64,000 nt of DNA, taken from Pseudopyrenochaeta lycopersici. Lineage: Eukaryota > Ascomycota > Dothideomycetes > Pleosporales > Pseudopyrenochaetaceae. The DNA lies in assembly GCA_003313425.1 (NCBI GenBank), contig NHZP01000010.1, positions 1,054,001 to 1,118,000 of the forward strand. The letters are read 5' to 3'. The stretch's first letter is position 1. Every line of letters begins with the position of its first letter. Below are positions 20,869 to 32,543 of the stretch, one piece after another. The notes beneath the pieces were generated by a model that saw nothing but the letters and a program-made list of their open reading frames with translations, searched no databases and was not told where the DNA came from. A program made the translations under genes and the position numbers.

Positions 20869-22004
20869 TCAGTCCTGCAAGTCAAGCACAAGCTTCCCTC
20901 TGATCTTACCATCGAAAACGTCCTGGCTTGCTCGTTGCAAAGCTGTGAGACCGCCTCCAACTTTGGTGAACTCCACGGGTTCTACAAGGCCCTTCAACAG
21001 CACCTCAGGTAGGTATTCTTGGTACCACCAAGTTCTCCAGTCGCTGTAGTTGTCGTTCTGCGCTGCTTGAGAGAAAGCTGTGTAAATGATTTCGACATTT
21101 GATGGTAGCTCATCAACCTTGCCTGGCAGGACGCTAGCAAACTTGCCTCCTTTTGGCATAAGCAGGCTTGTCAATGCTTTCTGTGAGGCTGGGTCACCGC
21201 TGGCTGTAAAAAGATACTTGTACGGTGCAAACCTGCAAAGTTGTTCAACAACATCAGCGGCTTTGTAATCGATCACCTCAGATGCTCCAAGTCTCTTCTG
21301 ACGGTCAATATCTCTGGGCGAGGCTGTAACGATGACTTCGTGCCCAACCTGGTATGTGTTAACCCTATCACTCGTAATCATAGTCGCGGACGAGAGTGTA
21401 TGGTTTCACCTGTTTCGCGTATTGCACTGCATAAGAGCCGACAGCTCCACCGGCCCCCCAGATAAGGACTTTCTCTTCTTTTTTACCGCTGCCTGGTAAA
21501 CCCATACCAAGGAACACGTGCAGAGCTGCGACTGCCGTTTGCAATGGGAAGTCGACTAGTACGGCTTGTTCGAAGGCAATATTACCAATCTTTATTCCAG
21601 TCAGAACCTTTTCTATTTTGCATCTGCAGTTCGGAACACACCTTCGCTACAGTCTTGGCGTTGCATATGACCAGCTGTTGCCAGGTACCTGTACGGCGAT
21701 TATCGTCGACTTTAACATAAGCTGTGGTGTCGAAGACTACTCTGTCGCCGACAGCAAGGCCCGTAACGCCTTCGCCCAATTCTTGAACGACACCGGCACC
21801 ACTCGTTCCGAGGACGGCTGGATACTTGAGCTGTGAGGCAAGACCGTAACCTGCGATCAGCATCTTAGTGTCCAGAGGTTGGAGAGCAACCACATGATTG
21901 TTGACCAGGACTTCGCCTGGCGCTGGGTGAGGAGCTTGAGCGTCTGCCACCTCCAGTGCCTTGCCTGGGCCAGGCACTATGGCAGCGCGATGTGCAATGC
22001 CCAT
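20869..22004 (-). CDS. MDR-family zinc-type alcohol dehydrogenase-like oxidoreductase
   Basis: Three exons (21642-22004, 21410-21589, 20869-21348) give 340 residues. The N-terminal GroES-like domain contains PGEVLVNNHVVALQPLD and GAGVVQELGEGVTGLAVGDRV. The Rossmann part contains WGAGGAVGSYAVQYAKQ followed by VGHEVIVTAS and KRLGASEVIDY. The structural Cys-rich zinc lobe of classical alcohol dehydrogenases is absent, so it belongs to the quinone-oxidoreductase or enoyl-reductase-like (CipB-type) group. It probably uses NADPH; the substrate is unknown. Introns are 52 and 61 nt and GT-AG. There is no biosynthetic cluster around it. Likely a cytosolic detoxification or secondary metabolism enzyme. 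Confidence 0.88.
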
Positions 22005-22860
22005 TTTGGCCAGATTAAGATGGGTTTCTCTTGAGCAGAGCGTAGTGAATGATTACGATGACTTCGTTCCGGGCTGCGGTGAGCACGCCTACCTTTTCAA
22101 TCATTGTCCATTCTTTCCACCTGCAGTAATTGCTAATTTCTCTGTGATCGCCCTATACTGTACCCATTGTGTGCGCATCGCACCCAATGTTACAAGCTCA
22201 AATAAGCCATTGAATATGTTTGATAAGCGTATGTATGACCGGGCCCACATTTTATATGCCAAGCTTGCTTGCAACACGGTTGTGTAAGCATGGGATAATC
22301 TGTTGGCAACATTTGCTCCCATAGTCCGTCAATTAGCACTAATTCTAACCCAAATAAACTAATCGCTACGGACCCCGCCTCAACTCCGCGATGCAGCGAT
22401 CTTCGTTCAAACTAAGTTTAGTCTCTTCGCATCGAAATTACTGATGACTAGATTGGGATGGCCACGAACTGATATTGCGCTCGCTGGGACCACGTACGAC
22501 TTAATGCCACGGCGTAGTCGACATGCCTGCTCAACCCTAGGTCCGTCCAATGACCTTCTCATCAGTAGCCCGATCTGCAGGATTGGACTCTAGTAACGTT
22601 CTTGAAGACTTACAGCCTGCATTTTCTTAGATCAGACGGGCATCCCAAGTCAGTGCATTGCGCTCCCATGCTCCAAAATTGGCAAGCTTCTAGAAGAAAG
22701 GATTATTCTTTACATGATATACCCCTGTCCAGGAACTCACTAATCACACAAGCGAACCGCTGACAAACTCTCCGACCTGGACTCTGGGCCATTGCGATGC
22801 ATTCTATTGGCCAGCTAAATTGGTACAGCTGTCCTCTTTGATGGTTGCAATGACTTCATA
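22005..22860. other. Intergenic region left of the transposon
   Basis: About 850 bp including the promoter of the oxidoreductase gene. Nothing else recognised. The last two bases (TA, 22859-22860) are the left copy of the target-site duplication. Confidence 0.4.
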
Positions 22861-22961
22861 CTCGGGCCCTTGCGGTCACTGCGTGATTTTTCACAGAAAA
22901 AGCCCGTGCAAAGGCACGGGCCTCCTAGCTCAACGATCATCCCTAGCTCAACGATCACGAC
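22861..22961 (+). repeat. Left terminal inverted repeat (101 bp)
   Basis: It begins CTCGGGCCC and matches the reverse complement of 25360-25460 exactly. Inside it are a perfect 8 bp hairpin stem (22902-22909 with 22914-22921, loop AAAG) and two direct copies of a 16-mer CCTAGCTCAACGATCA (22924-22939 and 22942-22957). The direct copies are candidate transposase binding sites. Confidence 0.93.
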
Positions 22962-23020
22962 AACGCGTTTGACGCGTTCATGTACCCCACCATACAAATT
23001 ACGTGTAAAAGTACCTCACT

Positions 23021-25286
23021 ATGTCTAAAAACTACCGTGATTCTGTTGCCAAGATATCTAAAGCAGTGCGAATCCTCCGCTCGATGGATAACCCCAACAT
23101 CGCCGCCTTCGCACGCGACCATAACCTACCCTACCAGAGGCTCAAACGCGCCTATCGAGGCGGCCAAAGCCGCTCTACACGCCCATCTACGAATAAGCTT
23201 CTTACAGAAGAACAGGAAGCTGCTTTAAAGCGTTTCCTTGACGCGATTGACGATATTGGCTTTGGTATTCATAAGAGTCTCATCAAACAACAAACCGATG
23301 CCTTGCTAGCAGCGTCTCATCAGAATATTGGCCCACCACGTAGATGTGGCGATCACTGGGCAGAGAGGTGGCTTCAAGCCAATCCACAGTACCAAAAGGT
23401 AAAGGCGAAGCCTCTTGAGATCCAGAGGAAGCTTGCTCAAGAGCCTGAAGTTATTAAAGCTTGGTTTGAGAAGCTGAAGGCCAAAATTGATGAATTGGGA
23501 GTTCAACCAGAGGATATCTACAATATGGATGAAACTGGATGCCAGATTGGTGTTGCAAAGGGGAGCTACGTGTACACGCGACTGGGCAAAGAGGTACCTG
23601 TCTATACTATACTATAGTTATAGCAAAGTACCAATTCTAATAGGCTCTTAGATCTATATGCCCCACTCGAACAACCGTGAGCTCATATCGCTCGTAGAGT
23701 GTGTGAACGCGAATGGCGACGTACTAGATCCAATGATTATTATCAAATCGAGTACAATCCTTGAAAAATGGATAGATGATCTACCAGATCAGTACCTTAT
23801 TGGCATATCAGATTCAGGATACTCCAACGATGAACTTAGCTTTGAGTGGATTAAGCACTTTAACCTACAGTCTCGGCGGAAGTTGCGTGGCGTATGGAGA
23901 GTTCTCCTACTTGACGGATATGGATCTCATCATACGCGTGAATTTATCCAGTATGCATGGGAGAATCAAATACTCTTATTTACTCTTCCTCCGCATACGA
24001 CGCATTTCCTACAGGTACTAGATGTTGGCTGCTTTCAGTCACTAAAATGGTATCATAGTAGGATGCTCCACTGGGCCTCAAGGACGGGCGCCAAAGAAAT
24101 AAAGAAGGAGGACTTCTTAGCAACTATCTACCAAATTCGGCGAGAGACCTTTCGCCGGAAGACAATCCTAAGCGGTTGGAGAGCAACTGGCATCTATCCC
24201 TTTCAACCAGAGGTTGTTTTGAAGAAGCTTCGCGACTGGGAGACTACATCTAGCCCACAAAAACGTGTTCGACCAGTGGAATTTGAGGATCCTGAAGTCA
24301 CGCGTCCTCAAACACCTACCTTTAACTCATCAGATCTAGATAAGGATAGTGTTTCATCGAATAGCTCAAGAGATCGGGAACTCCGTTGGAGCTACAAGGA
24401 GACTAGGAACAAGCTCTACAAGCTAAAATGGAGAGAGAGTTGCCCTAAATCAGCTCAAATACCCGTGCTTAAGCCTGGAACTAAAACCTGGTCAATGCCA
24501 AACGATCTACCGACTCTTGAGGCTCAGATGAAAATGATCCGAGGCGTCATCAAGGATACGCTGCCACCATCTCAAGCTATCGATATTGAGAAGACGCTTA
24601 TCACTGCTACTGCGTGGGCTGCTACGGCGGAGAGCTTCAGACGTCAACTTGGGCATACGAAGGCGGCCGAGATTGCTCGTGAGGAGCGACGGAGGCGTAC
24701 AAGGCGCAAGCTTACGTTTAAAGGAGGTGTTGTTTACGCTTCAGATGCTCGAGCAATAGTGAAGAAGCGTAAGGAAGATGAGATTACAAGGCAGGAGAAG
24801 GACCTTCAAATACGGAAGGATCGCGAGGCGAGAGTACTTTGTAATAAGTACAAAAGGCTTCTGCCATCAATCCGTGCCGCTGCCTCAAGGATCCGGAAGA
24901 GACATCTCGCTAGAACGCCAATCTTCGTTACGGAAGGACTTGGTCTACTTGATCCTGACGATTGTCAAGCTGCCGCAGCAGTTTGTATGGAGAAGCTGAC
25001 TAAACGGGGGCCGTTCAGACCACGCTCTGACCTATCTGAGGATATGCTTACTACGGCAGTGCAACAAGGGCTTGTCACGCGTAGTATCAACGATCCTTAT
25101 AACTCAAAGGTTACAGCTGCTATTAAGGCAAAAGAACGGGAAGAATACTACAGGAACGCTAACAATCGAGCCCTTGATCAGCTAGATACACAGGCTACGG
25201 TTGTAGAAAGCGAGCTCGATGATATAAGTAACGACAGCGAGGTTGACTTTGAAATTGAAAGTAGCAATGCAGGAGACTCTAGTTGA
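23021..25286 (+). CDS. Pogo/Fot-like DDE transposase
   Basis: Two exons (23021-23593 and 23652-25286) join in phase across a 58 nt GT-AG intron to 735 residues. The N-terminus has a psq-type helix-turn-helix (about 10-50) and a CENP-B-like DNA-binding segment (about 60-125). The DDE_1 catalytic core has its first Asp in YNMDETG (D170), the second in LLLDGYGSH (D269) and the third in LDVGCFQ (D305), with 35 residues between the last two. TLPPHTTHFLQ before the third Asp is the usual family signature. A long charged C-terminal region (about 400-735) includes basic coiled-coil segments. It cuts and pastes the element at TA sites. All catalytic residues are present and the frame is open throughout, so the enzyme may be active. 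Confidence 0.92.
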
Positions 25287-25359
25287 CATATTGTATCAAT
25301 TTGCGCGACATTAGAACTTTATTTCCTATATAAATTTGTATGAGAGTTGAAGCACCTGC

Positions 25360-25460
25360 GTCGTGATCGTTGAGCTAGGGATGATCGTTGAGCTAGGAGG
25401 CCCGTGCCTTTGCACGGGCTTTTTCTGTGAAAAATCACGCAGTGACCGCAAGGGCCCGAG
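25360..25460 (-). repeat. Right terminal inverted repeat (101 bp)
   Basis: Exact inverted copy of the left end. It contains the same GC-rich hairpin and the two subterminal direct repeats (25364-25379 and 25382-25397), with an 18 bp period. Confidence 0.93.
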
Positions 25461-25462
25461 TA

Positions 25463-26744
25463 GCAGATCTGATAAAGAATTAGCATCCTGCATGACGAGG
25501 GGCCTACTGCAGGGTAGGTGAACGGACCATGGGCGGAATTTTGGCGAGAGCTGAGTAACACTCCTGACTGTGACTACACCTCGTGTTAAGACAGCTAATA
25601 TTAGCGACCATTGAAGGTTTGATTCGCTCACGCACTTCCCAGAGCCGTTGCGGATGCTAACCTATTTGTCCAAGAAATCGATCTCCAATGAAACTCGACT
25701 TTGCGCCAAAACCTTCCTTCAATAGAACGCCTCCAGCCGGCTATACCGAGTTCGGATCTAATTGACGAGATGCGCCGTCAAATCCACGATGGGGAAACCC
25801 ACTTGACTGACGCTAGTTGCGAATGCGTCCCGCGTCAAAACTGCGGTTAGCCTTGTTCTTTCCTCGACTATTTGGCATGCTTACCAGAGTGAAGACAAAT
25901 TGACTTTCTCTTCGCCGCCACGACATGCGAGAACAAACCAGAAGGTGGCTCGGCAACATATATCATGGCAGACATGAAGAGTTTTACTGTCGTCAAATGC
26001 TTCGAAAAGGCGCTATCATCACGCAGGGTAGTAATTCCTTTCCAAGACATACAGCAATAAAATTGACGACCGTTTTAACCGAATCCGCATGCCTTGAGAC
26101 TAGATTCCGGTCATCGTGCATGCGGCTCAGGTTAAGCATCTGACGACAGCAGCCCTACATCGTCCCGCTGCATGTTCGGATCCTTTTGAGAGGAACGTGG
26201 GCCGGACGCCACTCTTCTAAAATAGGTCCTTTCCGCACACTGAACCCAATCCACTGGTTCTTTCGCAGTCTCACTGTCCCCAGGTGACCGGATACCGTCT
26301 CGCGACCCAATATCATTCGTTGCTGGACCAACCTTCATGACGCTTGGATCGATTTTCTGGATGAAAAGCAACGCTCTGGCCTCCCACCGCGTTCGGACCA
26401 AGCAACTATATCACGATTATGCGATATTGGACGAGCTTAGGACATCGAAAATTCCTCCATTCAGACTCCACTCATTCTATTCTCAATTACTGGTGATTGG
26501 GGATTAAGAGCATCAAAGCTTGATATTCGGGGGCCATTGGGCCGCCTTTGAGAGTATAAGGATCCGGCCAGAATCAGTTCAACTTTTTACAGCCCACTGT
26601 TACCACCACAAGAACAAACCAAACACCACTTCCCGACCAAACTCACCATCTGCGGACAAAAATACAGTCAGTACATCGCCATTAGCCTATCTAGTACAGT
26701 TGCTAGATTCAATAAAAGCTTATCTGCTTTCGGCCATTCGGTGT
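25463..26744. other. Intergenic region right of the transposon
   Basis: About 1.28 kb. It contains the probable promoter and leader of the downstream Ser/Pro-rich gene. I find no further transposon ends or gene. Confidence 0.4.
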
Positions 26745-27242
26745 ATGAGCAACCGTTCTTCAGAGAATTCCAGCCCATCAAACTCTTTAAAGTCTCCCAA
26801 CAGCAGAGCGACCGAAGCCAGTTTCTTCTCTTCTGCCACTGTCCAGGACTTTACGGAACCTCCTCAAGCTACCGCTGAACAACTCACCCCAACCCCTGTG
26901 ATTACCCTCACCAGTTCATCTTCACGTACTCCAACACCTGATCCGACTCAACAAGCTCGTCCTCTAGTCGTACGCTCTTCTTCACAGTCTCCGCGACCCC
27001 AACGTTCTTCTGCGCCTTACGAGCGACCGGCCCATTCAACATCTCAACCACGTGTTATTTCTATTCCAACCACTGCAGAGATGTCTTCAGCTTCTTCCTC
27101 CCCTGGGAACACATCCACTGCCGGTGCCTCTGCGGGTTCCAGCAATCCTTCGTATCAGCTCCCCTATGCACCATTCCCTTACCCGATGCCGGCAAATGCA
27201 CGCGGTTCCGGACAGCAACAAGGCGGTGGCCAAGGCAAATAG
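26745..27242 (+). CDS. Ser/Thr/Pro-rich low-complexity protein, unknown
   Basis: I choose the ATG at 26745 (MSNRSSENSS), giving 165 residues. The frame is open further upstream to 26520, but that part has noncoding-like composition. The protein is dominated by Ser, Pro, Thr and Ala, with many SP and TP pairs (potential CDK/MAPK sites). A C-terminal segment PYAPFPYPMP is followed by a Gly/Gln-rich tail. It has no signal peptide, no predicted membrane span and no recognised domain; it is likely disordered. The low complexity makes orthology hard to judge. Codon use looks coding, and the frame ends cleanly before an AT-rich 3' region. A regulatory or RNA-associated role would be guesswork. Confidence 0.45.
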   Translation: MSNRSSENSSPSNSLKSPNSRATEASFFSSATVQDFTEPPQATAEQLTPTPVITLTSSSSRTPTPDPTQQARPLVVRSSSQSPRPQRSSAPYERPAHSTSQPRVISIPTTAEMSSASSSPGNTSTAGASAGSSNPSYQLPYAPFPYPMPANARGSGQQQGGGQGK

Positions 27243-28688
27243 TCACCTGTCACTACAATTTTCTTTAATGAGCCGGAGTCTTTGGGCGGCGTTCATTTAT
27301 CAACTTTCGATTTTAGACGAGTACGAATGCTCAACGATGCGATGAAACAGTATAACGCATGACGTCTTTGGGAAACTTCCTTGTCGTCTCAAGATTTTTC
27401 TTCATTTGTTACGATACCATTGCATGAATCGGGGGCTATGCATTTACAGTGGCGCTGGGGAAACTATTTCCTTCCACTCCCATTCTACCTCTTCTTTTTG
27501 GTAACGATTTACGCTCGCTTGTCATGATTGGTTTTGGGTTCTGGAGTTTGGTTTCCTTTACTGTTTCCTTGTCACTTCTTTGACTTTTGACTTGCACCGT
27601 TGGTCGCTCTACGCTTTGGCATTTACATGGTTGTTTTCATTTACCAGTTCCATGGCTGGGTTATCAACCACTTCTTTGGGCGCGTCTCGCATGGGATCTG
27701 GTCTTTTTCTGGGGGGTCTTCAATTTCGTCTAGGCTCGGCATCTTGATTTCCCGTGCGCTGGAGCTGCATATCCTTCGCTAGTCGACTGGTCACCTGTAG
27801 TGAGGATGCGGCTCGGCACGAGGTTACGTTAAAAGTTAGTCGCTCGTTTTCGCTTCTGCTGTTCCTGAACACATCAGAAGCTTCTATTTCTGCCAGGTTT
27901 GCATTCCTTGCATGATTTGGCGTCTTCTTGGCTGCGGGTACTGGCGTTCTTACTAGACATTATGGGTATTTTAGACTAGATGGCGTAGGTGAAAGCAGAA
28001 TAGACTTCTCGACTTCATGACAAGGTCTATTTTTAGCCCAGCGGTATCGTGACTCGCGTGACAAGGATCAATCGGTGGAGTGAAGGAGGTGAAGACAGCC
28101 ACAAGGTCTGGGACATACGGAGTGTTGTTGAAAGGGGACATTGATAGAGAGGAACGGACAAGTTGCTTCATGTACGCTGACATTGCGTTGAAGGATACGA
28201 TCATTCCCGAACGGAGGCTTGAACAGGGTCAAGGCCGGCGTCCAAGGCCCGAAGATGCGGTGAACCGGCAGAGCCAGAGTTGAGGTGTGCTAAAGAGCGC
28301 ACCCGGGAGGATGTTATGCTCTTGTCATTCCAGTCGCTCGTCGACATGAGGGCAGAGTTTGGTGTTTCGGGCTGCGAAGGGGCCGGCCTGACTAAGCAAC
28401 GGCTTGGACGAGCGTCATCGCGCCAACCCGGATGCTTTCGACCAAATTGCACGCGACATTGCGACACGCGGAGACGACGCTCGTGACTCTCCAACACAGT
28501 CGACATCGTCCTTGTCTTCTTTGGGCCCTTTTCTATAGACACGGCCGTCTCTTGGACCTCTTGCGCAGCCGTGAAGCGCAATACGGCTGCCTCCTTGCCG
28601 TCACTGCCTACACTTGACGGAGTACTCGTCTCACTAGCTCCTTCCTCGCCCTCTCCTCTGCTGCGCATCATTCATCACACCTGCCGCC
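27243..28688. other. 3' region of the Ser-rich gene and Atg27 promoter
   Basis: About 1.45 kb. The first 700 bp are T-rich, as expected of a long 3' UTR. The rest leads to the Atg27 start. Short frames occur on both strands (for example 28201-28671, minus), but none has protein-family character. Confidence 0.4.
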
Positions 28689-29828
28689 ATGGCGCCCTCA
28701 CGATCACGGGCCCCGCTACTGCCTCTGCTCGCCGCCTTGTCACTCCTTCCGCTCTCATCGTGGGCCTTTGACTGCAAAGACATCGCGGCCCATGGCGTGC
28801 ACTTCAATCTGGAAAAACTAGGCGGGCCACATGTAGTGCACTGGAAAGAGCTGGACACAGACCACGACATTCTGTTCAAGTACAACTTCACCCTTGATCT
28901 CTGCAACTCGCTGAAGTGGCACAAGGGCGGTAGTCTCGCAACGGAATGTCACCATGGGAGCAGAGTGTGCGGCCTCCGGGAAACCATCGATCTGTCCACG
29001 GACAATAATTCAACATTCACACCAATTGACATTGCGGGCACGTACAAGACGCAGACAGGCCGCGATATTGATGCCAAATTTGAGCTCTTGAGGGATTCAA
29101 AGTCCAATTCGGACGCAGGCCGCGAGGGCGTCAGGGCAGAGCTTCACGGAGGCCGACTCCCGTTTGATGACAAAAAGGACGGCGTGGACCAGCGTGCAAT
29201 TATCGAGTTCGTATGCGATAAAGACCGCACAGGCCTCGAAGGCGACGAAAAGGACGACACTGAGCACGAGGACGATCCCAAGGACGGCGATAAAGATGGA
29301 GACGACAAGAAAGATAAGGACCAAGGCAAAGACAACAAGGGAGAGAGGCTAAAGCGGAGGCAGGAGAATGACAGAGGCAAATGCGAAGACAGTGATCATA
29401 GCTTGCGCTTCTGTGGCTATCAGACGGAGACAGCAGACAAAGACAAGAACAAGAAGGTTCGGACATTAAGGCTTGAGTGGCGAACCAAGTTTGCGTGTGA
29501 GGATGCGCCTGCAGAGGAAGAGGGTTCACATTGGGGCTTTTTTGGGTGGTTCTTCATCATGTGAGTTTACATTTCTTTTTGATTTGCCTCTGCATATGTC
29601 CGAGGAGGAGCAGTTTGCTAATATCAACATAGCCTATTCCTTGCCATTGCCGCTTACCTCATTTTTGGCTCATGGCTCAACTACAATCGCTACGGTGCTC
29701 GCGGCTGGGATTTATTACCCCACGGTGACACCATCCGCGACATTCCCTATATTGCGAAGGATTTTGCCAGGAAGGTCATGGGAACCGTACAAGGAGGTGG
29801 GAGTAGAGGGGGCTACGCTGCTGTTTGA
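28689..29828 (+). CDS. ATG27: Autophagy protein Atg27, type I membrane protein
   Basis: Two exons (28689-29560 and 29633-29828; intron 72 nt, GT-AG) encode 355 residues. A clear signal peptide (residues 1-26, cutting before FDCKD) is followed by a lumenal mannose-6-phosphate-receptor-homology domain with paired cysteines (CNSLKW, CHHGSRVCGLRE, CEDSDHSLRFCGYQTE, FACED). A single transmembrane helix spans the exon junction (WGFFGWFFIILFLAIAAYLI), and a short cytosolic tail ends in GGGSRGGYAAV. Atg27 cycles between vacuole, Golgi and pre-autophagosomal membranes with Atg9 and is needed for efficient autophagy. A Lys/Asp-rich low-complexity insert (about 195-235) is lineage-specific. The start is the first ATG and has a good context (GCCGCCATGG). 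Confidence 0.9.
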
Positions 29829-30460
29829 GTTGTTAAAGCACTGCAAGTGGAAGATGGGTGGCTGGTAGTATTGTAATATACATGGCTGTGGGAGATGCAG
29901 AACAACAGTATCATTTTTGGCGTTGCGCTCCTCGGAAAGGAGCGCTTTGTTCCTGATTTAGATTCGCTATAGGCTTTTCAATAGAGGAAGGTTTACAAGC
30001 ATGTGTACATTCTTAATTCCGTTGCGTGTTAATCCACTCTCAGAGCTAGTAGTCTGCCGACTCTATTCGATCAACATGATGACGATCGAGGACGCAATCT
30101 AGCTCTCCTATACAACCATGCAGCTGCATCGCATAGCCTTTGTTTCGGAAAAAGGCCTTTGAAAGAAACTTTTGTCTACAACCATCGTATTGTAGGTATA
30201 ATGAAGTTCCAGAAAGAACCAATAGAGAATTTGACTTCATTTAGTTCCACCCCGACGTTTGTGGAAGGTTGGCAGGCACCCTTTAGGCTGAATACATGAA
30301 AGAGTTGTCTCAACGTAATAACACGTGACCACGCGCCTCGACAGACAGTTACGTGATCATGGCAGCCTATTATTCTGTTCCTGTGGTCAACACCATATTA
30401 AACTCTTACATCTCCATTCTGTCCCATATCTTCCCATCACTCATCGATTGCAACGACGCC
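29829..30460. other. Intergenic region
   Basis: About 630 bp between two plus-strand genes. No gene or repeat could be supported. Confidence 0.4.
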
Positions 30461-31933
30461 ATGTCGACCGAATTGAAGCGCAAAGCTTGCTCGCAATCAC
30501 TGGATTTTATGTATACATCGTCCAAGCGCGTCTGCACGTATGTCTTTTTAACTCTATCATTATGCGCGCAAGATAATAAAAAAATGCTGCTTGCCATTGT
30601 GTGCTCTGTTGGCTGATTATAAGCAGCATAGCTAATGGCATGAGTTTCGATTCTACTTTCTCCGACGTTGATCTAGAACAGCGTGGTCAAATAGAGGACC
30701 TGCGTAAGAAAGCGAGAGAGTAAGGAGAACTTCAGAGAAGTAGCCGTATCTGATTACTGACTCTATGTGTTAGGCTTCTTAGAGACAACAACAGGATCGA
30801 GAAAGAGTACGTTTCATACGGTTTAGGTATCTGTGCCGCTGACAAAGGCAGAATTGGCCATTGCAAGATAATCTTGGACGAAATATTCTCGGAATACAAT
30901 GTAAACTATAGTTACAACCATATGAGTCCAATCAGTGACCCACAAAATGGACAGGAAGTTTGTGAGTTTGATAAGCTGGCCTTGACCGAGCAGGAGACTT
31001 TCCAGGAAAAGAGCAGTGAGATGAAGGACCTCGAGCGAGAGTTGCAGCATAATAATGGGTACTTTCACGTTACCGAACTCGGTATAATAGCTTACCATCC
31101 ATAGACTACTCGACGTGCTAGTCAAAGATTGCGCAGCCATACAGAATTCGCTCTTGACAACTATGGTCCAAACTCGCCTGCCACGCGAGATACGGGACCA
31201 AGTTTACGATTATTTGTGGACGGCTGACTACGTTGACAACTTGGACTCACAAATATCGGCTGAATATGCACCTCACTGGCTGAGCAGTGAGGCCATAGCA
31301 TCGATGCACCTTCCGGTGCCTTTCTTCGCGGATCCAACCTTCGTCCAAAATTGTTTTGCAAACGAAGCCGCGGTATGGTACTTTAGGACACGCACGCGCG
31401 CCGAAATAAACTACTATCATGTTCGTGGCTACCTCCAGCGTGATACATTTGGACCCGCCACCTTCATTCCTCGAGATGTCATCCGCCGCCTAACAATCAG
31501 CATAGAATGGTCTGTAAGTGACCGAGTAGAGGTAGCATATGCAGCTCTGCGGGACAGCATGAATAGTCTTCTCCTGCTTCAAGATCGTGAGGATTTGGAC
31601 GTTCTAATCTATCTGAGCCGAGACCTGCAATTCAGCCAAACATTGTTCCACGTACTCGAGATTATCAAACCTATTTTTCAAAAGCTTGAACACAAGGGCC
31701 CCAAGATGAAAGTTATGGGCTATCAATTCTTTACGCCAGCGTGGAGAGATAGTTACGATATGACCTCAAGGAAAACATTCGCTACCGTGGAGCTTCTGAA
31801 TTACTACTTCGTTGGCACGCCAGAAGAGTGGTTACACATGAAATCCGAAGAGCTCCTATCTATCACTCAATTACAGCGCCAGCAGATGTGTCTCGAGGTT
31901 CGTGTTCAATCCATTCTCATGAAAGCGCATTGA
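30461..31933 (+). CDS. F-box-like protein with N-terminal coiled-coil region, hypothetical
   Basis: I assemble four exons (30461-30537, 30627-30719, 30774-31058, 31105-31933) into a 427-residue protein; all three junctions close in frame. Introns are 89, 54 and 46 nt, all GT-AG. The N-terminal part is basic (TELKRKACSQS) and then charged and helical (EQRGQIEDLRKKARELLRDN and TEQETFQEKSSEMKDLEREL), consistent with coiled coils. At about residues 177-190 comes LPREIRDQVYDYLW, the usual start of the degenerate F-box-like domain in large families of fungal proteins. The C-terminal 230 residues have no recognised domain. Intron 1 ends in a tandem AAGCAG acceptor, allowing an isoform with one extra serine. 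The coiled-coil/F-box combination might recruit a target, but this is inference. Confidence 0.6.
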
Positions 31934-32543
31934 TCAAAATGCAGATTCTACGAAAAATGCGAGAGAATCTCAACATCATGAAAACCACTATCGGCCGCAT
32001 TGAGGGCTCATGATTTTGGATAGGCATGGGCAGATGAAAACCGAGGGTGTGTGAATTAGAGTCTAGGCCGCGAATGAGAGTTAAAGGACGGAGCTTGATA
32101 TGATAGAGAGAATATATTCGCCCCTTCCAAAGTCCTCGTATGCAAGTACTCTTTAAGATCATGATTATCAGCCCAATCATAAATCCCTCTGCCAATGCTG
32201 TGGCGGCAAGACCTCCCTACAAAGGATCTTCTACTTGATTTGAAAGTCTGGTCGGTGTCTGGGATGCTGTGTGAGCAAAATCTTCGAACACATGAGCTAC
32301 TGTCAGCAAAAGAACTCACAACCATTCCGCATGATCGATCTAGCTTTCCTATCCGGTACGAAAGGCTTAAAGTGAGTGAGTTTTGGACGATGCTCAGAGC
32401 TCGTAAAAGATCGCACAAATGGATCCATGTTCAAAATGGTGCCTACTCTAGATACCAATATAGTTGTGTGGAACGTCGTCCTATGGCATTGTTGAAGAAC
32501 TGCATACTCTTATACCCAATGCGTCCATCGCCCTTTTGGGAAT
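31934..32543. other. Convergent intergenic region
   Basis: About 610 bp between converging genes, with presumed 3' UTRs. A minus-strand frame (32056-32418) shows no recognisable protein. Confidence 0.35.

Larger units (their letters stand above)
22861..25460 (+). mobile_element. Complete Tc1/mariner superfamily element, pogo/Fot-like
   Basis: A 2600 bp DNA transposon bounded by TA on both sides (22859-22860 and 25461-25462), the expected target-site duplication. The ends are 101 bp inverted repeats that I read as identical base for base. It carries one intron-containing transposase gene that appears intact. Identical ends, an open transposase and the absence of visible C-to-T decay suggest recent insertion and possible activity. 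The insertion lies in an intergenic region between an oxidoreductase gene and a Ser-rich protein gene. Confidence 0.93.

Noticed and set aside
20869..22004. Secondary-metabolite cluster around the oxidoreductase
   Set aside because: No synthase, transporter or cluster regulator lies nearby; neighbours are housekeeping genes and a transposon.
23594..23651. Possible frameshift or stop inactivating the transposase
   Set aside because: The interruption has intron signals and removing 58 nt restores a continuous conserved core, so it is an intron rather than damage.
28201..28671. 156-codon minus-strand ORF upstream of Atg27
   Set aside because: It starts with ATG but has the composition of a reversed GC-rich leader, no motif, and overlaps the Atg27 promoter.
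31059..31104. End of one gene and start of another around the TAG at 31102-31104
   Set aside because: GTACTT to ATAG is a 46 nt intron in phase, and the stop is its acceptor; one gene fits better than two.
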